From positions 1-63,422 of the forward strand of contig JABDBQ010000012.1 of NCBI GenBank assembly GCA_013288555.1: a stretch of 63,422 nucleotides of DNA. Direction: 5' to 3'. The first letter of the stretch is position 1. The number at the start of each line of letters is the position of its first letter. The notes under the pieces were generated by a model. It did no database searches and was not told the origin of the DNA. It was given only the letters and a program-made list of their open reading frames with translations. Origin of the DNA: Bacteroidota bacterium (GTDB taxonomy: Bacteria > Bacteroidota > Bacteroidia > CAILMK01). Made by a program: the position numbers and the translations under genes. Shown here in pieces: positions 19,132 through 26,098 of this stretch.

Positions 19132-20045
19132 TATTCTGATTCAAGTATTGCATATCCAAACCCAGTAGAACCATGACGATTGCCATTGTGGAACATATAT
19201 CTTTTCCCGTGTGCATCAATTACGCATGGGTAACATATCATTTCAGAATCCCAACCAGAGACAGATCTCGAAATTCCTGCTTCATTATCTTTTCGAATCC
19301 AGTTTAAACCATCCAATGATTCTCCATACCCGATTTCGTAAGGCTTGGAATATGACCTGATGGAATACCACATTTTATAGATCCCATTTTCCTTTATAAC
19401 CCACGGCCTGCCAAACCCGAATTCGTCAGGATTATCAGGCCCTATACATACCTTTTCATCAGTTGACCAATCGATTCCGTTATCAGATTCGGCATGTTTG
19501 ATAATATAAGCCGGGCAGGGTTTATTGTTAAAAGTTATCCATGAAAATGCAGAAACATACCACATGCGGTATTTACTTTCATCAAAAATAATTGAAGTTG
19601 CCGATCTTGTAAACGGCTCATAAGATGTACGATCCAGTATAGGTGTCCTGGCATGTTTATAAAATTTCCCATCATCTTCCTGGATGGCTACGCCTGCAAA
19701 ATACATATATGGGGCTTTTTCACACCTTTGGACACCTAGATAATAAAGATGCTTTTTATTATTGATTGTGATGATACAGGAAGGGCATATGCCACTATCA
19801 TCAAAAGTTCCGATTGAACCGATATCCAGAATGGGTTCTTTTTCGATATTGATGATCCTGGATGGATCATCAATGTCAACATCAATGAAGCTGATTCTGC
19901 CATCCATGTTTTCATCCATAGAATAATAATAAATCCTGAAGAACTTATCATCAATATTTTCTACTGTCGGGATACCGGCATATTGCTTAGCCCACCAAAG
20001 ACTTTGATCAGGTACGAATATCCTTCCTTTCTTAGCCCATTTCAT
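19131..20045 (-). CDS. Five-bladed beta-propeller glycosidase-like protein
   Basis: A 304-residue protein with repeated blade motifs such as YRMWYVSAFSW and YKMWYSIRSYSKPYEIGYG, typical of the GH43/GH32/GH68-type beta-propeller group. It has no signal peptide, which argues for a cytosolic role in sugar modification rather than polymer digestion. Proteins like this occur in surface-polysaccharide loci, some with glycosyl-transfer activity. It overlaps the neighbouring acetyltransferase gene by 4 bases upstream and the FemAB-like gene by 1 base downstream. Catalytic carboxylates cannot be assigned from the sequence alone. Confidence 0.65.
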   Translation of the reverse strand: MKWAKKGRIFVPDQSLWWAKQYAGIPTVENIDDKFFRIYYYSMDENMDGRISFIDVDIDDPSRIINIEKEPILDIGSIGTFDDSGICPSCIITINNKKHLYYLGVQRCEKAPYMYFAGVAIQEDDGKFYKHARTPILDRTSYEPFTRSATSIIFDESKYRMWYVSAFSWITFNNKPCPAYIIKHAESDNGIDWSTDEKVCIGPDNPDEFGFGRPWVIKENGIYKMWYSIRSYSKPYEIGYGESLDGLNWIRKDNEAGISRSVSGWDSEMICYPCVIDAHGKRYMFHNGNRHGSTGFGYAILESE

Positions 20046-20731
20046 GTATTGTCTTCTACCCCCCAGTAAGCTTTAGCACTCTGATCTGTTATTTCTTTAC
20101 CCTTCACAATTCTGTTTTCAGGGACGTTTTTATAAATCAGACCTCCTGAAGCAACAATACAATCTTTGCCAACCGTAATTGCATTATTCACAGTAGAATT
20201 TACCCCAAAAAAGCAATTTTCCCCTATTGTGACCCCTCCTGATATAACAACCTGTGACGATATAAAACAATTGTCTTTGATAACAGAATGATGACCAATA
20301 TGGTTACCGCTCCACAATACAATATTGTTGCCCAATTCCACAAATGGCTGCACTGTGTTGTCTTCGAAAATAAAAACATGTTCCCCTATCTTTACATTGC
20401 GCCATACAAAGGCATGAGAACTGATATAGGATGCAAGTCTATATCCTTTTTCTTTGGCTGTGTCGGCAATGCGTTTGCGAAGTCGGTTTAGTTTGGTGTA
20501 TACACTTGCGGCATAAAAATAATACTCTTCCGGGGGAAAATGATTTTCAACTTCTTCGAATGGTACAATGGGTAAACCAAACAAGGAATCCTTGGTCATA
20601 AACGCTTTTTCGGCACAAAAACCACAGACTTCATATTCGGAATCGTAAGTAAAATATTCGTATGCTATTTCAGCAAACTCTGTGTATCCAAAAAGAATCA
20701 GCTTTTTATTTTTTTCAATTTCTGAAGCCAT
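20042..20731 (-). CDS. PglD-like sugar O/N-acetyltransferase
   Basis: A 229-residue acetyltransferase. The N-terminal third is a Rossmann-like nucleotide-sugar binding part (KKLILFGYTEFAEIAYEYF). The C-terminal two thirds (about 95-215) form a left-handed beta-helix of hexapeptide repeats (for example VKIGEHVFIFEDNTV, VTIGENCFFG, ITVGKDCIVASGG). This matches NeuD/PglD proteins that acetylate amino sugars in bacterial glycans. It lies 13 bases downstream of the methyltransferase and overlaps the beta-propeller gene by 4 bases. Confidence 0.85.
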   Translation of the reverse strand: MASEIEKNKKLILFGYTEFAEIAYEYFTYDSEYEVCGFCAEKAFMTKDSLFGLPIVPFEEVENHFPPEEYYFYAASVYTKLNRLRKRIADTAKEKGYRLASYISSHAFVWRNVKIGEHVFIFEDNTVQPFVELGNNIVLWSGNHIGHHSVIKDNCFISSQVVISGGVTIGENCFFGVNSTVNNAITVGKDCIVASGGLIYKNVPENRIVKGKEITDQSAKAYWGVEDNT

Positions 20732-20744
20732 AAATCAGCTGCAA

Positions 20745-21509
20745 TTAAGGTTTTACAATTAAAATATCATCCCTGCGATTTGCCATTGGCAATGATGCAT
20801 CCTGTTGACAAAGATAGGAATCAAAACCGGAATTGCGGCAGCGTGCCAATATGAAAAAGAGCATTGCATCGTCTATCTGATTATTCTCCAAACTATTGAA
20901 TTTCACTTCAGGAAGATCTTCAGTATTATTGTTTTGTTGATGAAACTCAATCCCGGATTTCGAACTGAAGAAACGGTTGCGCTTGGAAACATTTGGTATA
21001 TCCCCAATTAAAATTTCTCCTTTATCACTGAGCAGGCTCATCGTCTTATCAAGAAATTCCATCAGATTTATTTCTTCCACAATATAGTGTAATACACTGT
21101 ATATCAGAATAGCATCCGCCTTACCACTGAAATTTTTGAACAATTCTTCACAATCTTTCGGATACTGGGCGGGCATTTTTGTAATGAATTCCGCATCCGG
21201 GAGCTGGTCAAGCATTTCCTTTGAATCGATCAGGATTAAATGATGTCCTTTAATCCTGCATAATTCAATCAGCATTACTGGTAATTCACTGCAGCCACAA
21301 CCAATATCTATGACCGTCTTTCCATTTCCGGAAAGATTTTTAAGTTTTGTCAGGATATCTTCAAAAATAACTTTTTCTTTACCTTCTCTGAATTTATCAT
21401 AGAAGCCAATTTTTTCATACATGGATAAAGAATTATCCCTGGCTAAAGCCCTGAATTTATCAAAATTAAGGTTAGACAACTTGTCCTCTTTATTTTTTTC
21501 CAAGCTCAT
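20745..21509 (-). CDS. Class I SAM-dependent methyltransferase
   Basis: A 254-residue methyltransferase with a motif I glycine loop VIDIGCGCSELP (about 87-98), an acidic end to strand 2 (LILIDSKEM) and a motif IV-like region AILIYSVLHYI. It starts immediately after the stop of the Rossmann-like gene, so they are coupled. In this setting it may methylate a sugar hydroxyl, amine or lipid-linked intermediate; the acceptor is unknown. Confidence 0.8.
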   Translation of the reverse strand: MSLEKNKEDKLSNLNFDKFRALARDNSLSMYEKIGFYDKFREGKEKVIFEDILTKLKNLSGNGKTVIDIGCGCSELPVMLIELCRIKGHHLILIDSKEMLDQLPDAEFITKMPAQYPKDCEELFKNFSGKADAILIYSVLHYIVEEINLMEFLDKTMSLLSDKGEILIGDIPNVSKRNRFFSSKSGIEFHQQNNNTEDLPEVKFNSLENNQIDDAMLFFILARCRNSGFDSYLCQQDASLPMANRRDDILIVKP

Positions 21510-22538
21510 TTATAACAGATCAACTAATTTAATACCTCGAAATTCCGTTTTATTCTGCAAAAGCAACTCTCCAACCTTTAATCCACCTGCCTGCAACCTG
21601 ATAATCGGATCGAATCCGATTTCAGAAGGCAATATACCCATATGCCCGCTATACACGTGTTCTGGATAAAATTTTAAATTGTTTCTCAGGCATTCAGCTT
21701 CATCAATATCACCTGCAAATCTTAAAATAAAAGGATTTGAAAAATTACTTTTTATTTTATTAATATCAATATCTGTTCCTGAACCAATCCATTTATTGTC
21801 AAATGGATATGCAGTAAATATAATTGCCTCGCAATTCCTGAATTCTTTATTAATATTTACTTCAGGGAAATCACTCAGCCATGTTATTCCATCAGGGTAT
21901 TTTGATTTGTTTTCCAGCAAGTCGATTATGCCCAATCCTTCGCAGACAGGTGTAAGTGTTTTAGCGATAAACGGGCCGAAATCATTATTACAAATCAAAA
22001 CAAATTTATTTCGATATGGCGTCAGTCCGGCATCAAAAATCATTTTTAATGCCATGTCTCCCAGGTAATTGAAAACATCAACATCAGAGTGCCTTTCGTT
22101 GGTTGCTCCTATTAGTATTCCTTTTTGTCTGCAATAATTAAGATCAAGATCTCCAGCTCTCCATTCCCAGGCTTCATACATTAAAGGAATGACTGTCCCT
22201 GTTTTTACATACTTAAGTTTTTCCTGATCAAGAGGCCTTAAATGCCCCGAATTGGTAATGATATCTGCTTGTGATATGACCTCAGGACTTAATTCTTCTA
22301 CAAAATGAATATTCAGATCATCTCCAGTCTCTCTCATTAATTTTTCAGTAGCGCTAAATACCTGGTCTATAGTTCCGTACCGGGTTGTCCTTGAATAAGC
22401 ATAAACTTTGGCCCCTGCCATTGCCGCCATGACCGGCGTTACTATATATGCTCCTGATGCGGCTTCCGTAAGAACAACCCTGCCTTTCAGATCAAGTTCG
22501 AGATCAGTGATTTGTCTTTTTAGCTTGTCCTTAAGCAT
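21510..22538 (-). CDS. Rossmann-like protein of unknown function in glycan locus
   Basis: Not assigned to a family. At 342 residues it reads like a dinucleotide-binding enzyme: LKGRVVLTEAASGAYIVTPV (about 17-36) is followed by AGAKVYAYSR, an arrangement seen in the NAD domains of alanine dehydrogenase or SAH-hydrolase-like proteins. A second core comprises KFVLICNNDFGPFIAKTL (about 182-199) and a conserved-looking HMGILPSEIGFDPIIRLQAGG near 300. It is packed between an aminotransferase (2 bases upstream) and a methyltransferase (0 bases downstream), so it probably handles the same small molecule. Confidence 0.7.
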   Translation of the reverse strand: MLKDKLKRQITDLELDLKGRVVLTEAASGAYIVTPVMAAMAGAKVYAYSRTTRYGTIDQVFSATEKLMRETGDDLNIHFVEELSPEVISQADIITNSGHLRPLDQEKLKYVKTGTVIPLMYEAWEWRAGDLDLNYCRQKGILIGATNERHSDVDVFNYLGDMALKMIFDAGLTPYRNKFVLICNNDFGPFIAKTLTPVCEGLGIIDLLENKSKYPDGITWLSDFPEVNINKEFRNCEAIIFTAYPFDNKWIGSGTDIDINKIKSNFSNPFILRFAGDIDEAECLRNNLKFYPEHVYSGHMGILPSEIGFDPIIRLQAGGLKVGELLLQNKTEFRGIKLVDLL

Positions 22539-22540
22539 GG

Positions 22541-23638
22541 TTAATAGGCGTTGATCCTTTCTATCACTCTTTCCACTTCATCATTGCGCAATTCAGCAAA
22601 CATGGGTAAAGATAGGCAATGCTCTGCAAGATATTCAGAATGAGGCATATCACCTTTTTTATACCCCAGTTCTTTATATGCTTTCTGTAAATGACATGGT
22701 ACAGGATAATGTAATCCTGGGAAAATATTTTCAGCCTGCAGGTGTTTCATTAAGGCTTCACGTTTTTCGGTTGTAATCACAAATAAATGATAAATACTGT
22801 CACTCCATTCGGGCTGATATTGCATTTTAATTTTCTCGTTTACAATACCTTTCTGATACATAGCGGCAATCTGTTTCCTTCTCAGATTCCAACCGTCAAT
22901 ATATTTGAGCTTTACGCCCAGAACCGCTCCCTGGATTCCATCCATGCGCATATTATATCCAATTTCATCATGATAGTACCGTTCCACACTCCCATGATTA
23001 CGAAGGCTTTGAATATGTTTAGAATAGATTTCGTTGTTAGTTGTTATACCGCCGCCTTCTCCATAGGCCCCAAGATTTTTCCCCGGGTAAAATGAAAAGC
23101 ATCCCATTTCTCCGAATCCGCCCGTTTTTTTGCCTTTGTATTCTGCACCAATTGCCTGGGCACAATCTTCAATCATAAGCAGGTTGTGTTTTTTTGCAAT
23201 AGCTGCTACAGCTTCTATATCAAAAGGTTGCCCATACAAATGAACGCCTATGATTGCTTTGGTTTTCGACGTAATTTTAGCTTCAATTTTTGAAGGATCA
23301 ATATTCCAGGTTTCGGGATCACAATCCACAAAAACCGGTATTGCATTTAAATAAGAAACACCCCAGGCCGTTGCAATAAATGTATTTGCGGGCAATATAA
23401 CCTCCTCACCAGGACCGATACCCAAAGCCATCATGGCCAGATGCAAAGCAGATGTGCCTGAGTTAACGCCTAAAGCATAACGGGTTCCACAATAACTTGC
23501 CAGGTCTTTTTCAAATTTTTCAACAAAAGGCCCGTGAGAATATGCTGTATTATCCAGCACTTCGTCAATTGCTGTTCTTATTTCGTCCCTGATAGGAAGA
23601 TATTGTTTTTTGAGATCAAGGAAAGGAATTTTTTCCAT
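22541..23638 (-). CDS. DegT/DnrJ/EryC1 sugar aminotransferase (WlbC/FdtB-like)
   Basis: A 365-residue PLP enzyme. Schiff-base lysine K187 in SFYPGKNLGAYGEGG, aspartate D158 in MIEDCAQAIGA, and phosphate-binding NSGTSALHLA (59-68). The GKNLGAYGEGG form is shared with WlbC/WbpE and FdtB/QdtB, which aminate 3-keto sugar nucleotides. It stands downstream of a Gfo/Idh/MocA dehydrogenase and a WbpD-like N-acetyltransferase, so a 3-keto, 3-amino, 3-acetamido route (as for UDP-2,3-diacetamido glucuronic acid) is the best guess. This is the second aminotransferase in the locus. Confidence 0.9.
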   Translation of the reverse strand: MEKIPFLDLKKQYLPIRDEIRTAIDEVLDNTAYSHGPFVEKFEKDLASYCGTRYALGVNSGTSALHLAMMALGIGPGEEVILPANTFIATAWGVSYLNAIPVFVDCDPETWNIDPSKIEAKITSKTKAIIGVHLYGQPFDIEAVAAIAKKHNLLMIEDCAQAIGAEYKGKKTGGFGEMGCFSFYPGKNLGAYGEGGGITTNNEIYSKHIQSLRNHGSVERYYHDEIGYNMRMDGIQGAVLGVKLKYIDGWNLRRKQIAAMYQKGIVNEKIKMQYQPEWSDSIYHLFVITTEKREALMKHLQAENIFPGLHYPVPCHLQKAYKELGYKKGDMPHSEYLAEHCLSLPMFAELRNDEVERVIERINAY

Positions 23639-23760
23639 ATTACTAACTGAAATTTACGGATCATTTTAATCCGTAATGATTTAATTTCTTTGATAGTGCA
23701 ATCTATGCAAAGTTAAATAATTAGACATGAAATTAAAGCCGGGATTAAAATAGAATCAAC

Positions 23761-24780
23761 CTATAACAGGACTTCCATTCCTTTGTTTTTGATGGATTTT
23801 TGGGATGCCTCCAAAATTCTCACTGTCCAAAGCCCGGAATCAGAATCAGATACAGGTTTTGTTCCGTTTTTTATAGCCCCAATGAAATCTTTAGCCATAT
23901 TGAGTAAGGATTCCGATTCATCAATTTTTGGAACATAGATGTCACCTGAACGGTATGAAAACAAAAGATTTCGTTTGTCTTCGTCATTTTCGATCTTAAA
24001 CCCGGTATCGTAGACTTTGATTTTTTCGCCCGGATTCACATCATTGAAAACAACCATTTTTTTATCTCCGCCCAAAAGCATCATCCTTATTTTTACAGGG
24101 GAACTCCAGGAGCAATTGAAATGTGCAATAAAGCCATTATTGTAGTTCACAGTGAGATAGGCAATGTTTTCAATACCATTGTGTATGTGCGATATACCGG
24201 TGGCCTGAACGCTTACCGGCCTTTCTGAAATGAGATGGTTAAGAATAGAAATATCATGTGGGGCAAGATCCCATAATACATTAATATCCTGTTGAATAAG
24301 GCCAAGATTAATTCGCGTCGAATCAAAATAATTCAGTTTCCCGAGATCATGATTTTCAACCAGTTCTTTCATTTTTCTCACAGCTCCGGTATAAAGAAAA
24401 GTGTGATCAACCATCAATACTTTATTACTTCGATCTGCAATGTCAATTAATTCCTCGCTATGTGCCGTACTATCTGTCATCGGCTTTTCAAGAAGCACAT
24501 GTTTGCCTTGTTCTAAAGCCATTTTTCCAAGTTCATAATGCGTGAAAACCTGGGTAGCGATAACTATAGCATCTATGTCAGGACTCTTAATTAACTCTTC
24601 GACATTTTTAGTGGTTTTGATTGAAGGATAAACTCTGTTTATCAACTGGAGTCGTTCTTCTCTCAGATCACTAACCATAGCAACCCTGCAATCGGGAACT
24701 GCTGAGAAATTCCTGACCAGGTTTGTACCCCAGTATCCATAACCTATTATACCGATATTGATCGTACCTGAATCTTTCAT
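23761..24780 (-). CDS. Gfo/Idh/MocA sugar dehydrogenase (WlbA/WbpB-like)
   Basis: A 339-residue NAD(P)-dependent oxidoreductase. The Rossmann loop is IGIIGYGYWGTNL (about 8-20), and the family EKP motif is in HVLLEKPMTDS (about 94-104). The alpha/beta C-terminal domain supplies the sugar site; NVLWDLAPHDISIL holds the usual catalytic Asp and His. With the neighbouring N-acetyltransferase and aminotransferase it matches the WlbA-B-C / WbpB-D-E set that oxidises C3 of a UDP-N-acetylhexosamine uronate. 122 noncoding bases follow before the aminotransferase. Confidence 0.88.
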   Translation of the reverse strand: MKDSGTINIGIIGYGYWGTNLVRNFSAVPDCRVAMVSDLREERLQLINRVYPSIKTTKNVEELIKSPDIDAIVIATQVFTHYELGKMALEQGKHVLLEKPMTDSTAHSEELIDIADRSNKVLMVDHTFLYTGAVRKMKELVENHDLGKLNYFDSTRINLGLIQQDINVLWDLAPHDISILNHLISERPVSVQATGISHIHNGIENIAYLTVNYNNGFIAHFNCSWSSPVKIRMMLLGGDKKMVVFNDVNPGEKIKVYDTGFKIENDEDKRNLLFSYRSGDIYVPKIDESESLLNMAKDFIGAIKNGTKPVSDSDSGLWTVRILEASQKSIKNKGMEVLL

Positions 24781-24875
24781 TTTAATATTATCTTCTGCAA
24801 ATATATATTTCTTTAATGACTGATATTCAGGAACATTTTCATGAAACGCTCATCCCTCAAGAAACAAAGGAAATT

Positions 24876-25367
24876 TCAAGATGTTTTCTTAATAATCCCT
24901 GCAGGATTACCGGCCACAGTGGTACCCGGGGCCACATTTTTTGTGACTACAGATCCGGCGCCAACAATTGCGTTTTTGCCGATGGTTATCCCGCAAAGTA
25001 TTGTAACACTGGACCCTATGGAAGCGCCCTCTTCAACAATAGTTTCTTCGAGTTTCCAGTCGGCATCTGTTTGCATGGAGCCGTCGGGATTGGTTGCTCT
25101 AGGAAATTTATCATTTATAAAGGTTACATTATGCCCTACAAATACATTGTCTTTGATATGAACCCCTTCACAGATAAATGTGTGGCTTGAAATTTTGCAG
25201 TTTTTACCAATGAAAGCGCCTTTCTGTATCTCAACAAAGGCTCCTATTTTAGAACCGTCATCTATTGAACAGCCATAGGCATTTACAAAATCGAAAATCC
25301 TGACATTTTCACCAACCATCACATTATTAATGCTTTGTTTGGGTGTATTTAGGGTTAATGATTTCAT
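24876..25367 (-). CDS. Sugar N-acetyltransferase, left-handed beta-helix (WbpD-like)
   Basis: A 163-residue trimeric-type hexapeptide acyltransferase. Repeats run from about residue 20 (MVGENVRIFDF, SKIGAFVEIQKG, AFIGKNCKISSH) to the closing IGKNAIVGAGSVV and VAGNPAGIIKK. The GHNVTFINDKFPRA loop carries the residues around the acetyl-CoA/sugar site in WbpD/WlbB, which acetylate the 3-amino group of the UDP-sugar. Its ATG overlaps the rpe stop by 4 bases, so rpe and the glycan genes are likely read from one transcript. Confidence 0.88.
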   Translation of the reverse strand: MKSLTLNTPKQSINNVMVGENVRIFDFVNAYGCSIDDGSKIGAFVEIQKGAFIGKNCKISSHTFICEGVHIKDNVFVGHNVTFINDKFPRATNPDGSMQTDADWKLEETIVEEGASIGSSVTILCGITIGKNAIVGAGSVVTKNVAPGTTVAGNPAGIIKKTS

Positions 25368-26017
25368 CCCCTGTCTTTGAATTCTTTAATTGTGGCTTCT
25401 GGGTCAGGTGTGCTGAATACGGCATTGCCCGTCACAAGTACCTTTGCACCTGCTTTAATGATATCATCTGCGTTTGACAGGCTCACACCTCCATCAATTT
25501 CAACGATTGCCTGAGATCCGCTCTCTGCAATAAGTTGTGCTGTTTCTCCGAGCTTTGTTAAGGAATGCGTTATGAACTTCTGCCCGCCAAATCCGGGATT
25601 CACTGACATAATCAATACAAGGTCAAGATATGGAATGATATCTTTAAGTAACATAACAGGCGTGTGTGGATTGAGTGAAACGCCGGCTTTCATCCCTTCT
25701 TCCTTGATCTGCTGAATGGTACGGTGTAAATGGGTGCAGGCTTCGTAATGAACGGTAAGAATGTCAGCACCTGCATTTTTGAAATCTTTGATATAACGCT
25801 CAGGCTGAACGATCATCAGGTGAACATCCAAAGGCTTTTTGGCCAATTTCTTAATCGCTGAAACGACCGGAAACCCAAATGATATATTAGGGACAAATAC
25901 ACCGTCCATGATATCTACATGAAACCAATCGGCATCACTGTGGTTGATCATTTCGACATCCCTGCCGAGGTTCGCAAAATCAGCGGAAAGAATGGAGGGA
26001 GCGATAAGATGTGACAA
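25364..26017 (-). CDS. rpe: Ribulose-phosphate 3-epimerase
   Basis: A 217-residue TIM barrel that interconverts ribulose 5-phosphate and xylulose 5-phosphate in the pentose phosphate pathway. Signatures: IAPSILSADFANLG (5-18), the metal-binding WFHVDIMDGVFVPN (about 31-44), DVHLMI, MSVNPGFGGQ and EIDGGVS. Length and all motifs are standard. The gene runs into the glycan locus through a 4-base overlap, an arrangement that is not expected from function. Upstream lies a hairpin at 26050-26087, then the end of pnp. Confidence 0.95.
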   Translation of the reverse strand: MSHLIAPSILSADFANLGRDVEMINHSDADWFHVDIMDGVFVPNISFGFPVVSAIKKLAKKPLDVHLMIVQPERYIKDFKNAGADILTVHYEACTHLHRTIQQIKEEGMKAGVSLNPHTPVMLLKDIIPYLDLVLIMSVNPGFGGQKFITHSLTKLGETAQLIAESGSQAIVEIDGGVSLSNADDIIKAGAKVLVTGNAVFSTPDPEATIKEFKDRG

Positions 26018-26049
26018 TGTTTGCTAAATTTTTAGCAAATATCGAATAT

Positions 26050-26087
26050 AGATTTGACAATCCCGAACTTTCAGGATTGTCAAATCT
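26050..26087. repeat. Palindromic hairpin between pnp and rpe
   Basis: 14-base arms, agatttgacaatcc (26050-26063) and its complement (26074-26087), enclose a 10-base loop. The arms plus loop edge, TTGACAATCCCGA, resemble the in-frame ispG palindrome. It may also end the pnp transcript, though the T-tract is poor. Confidence 0.7.
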
Positions 26088-26098
26088 TAATCAAGATA

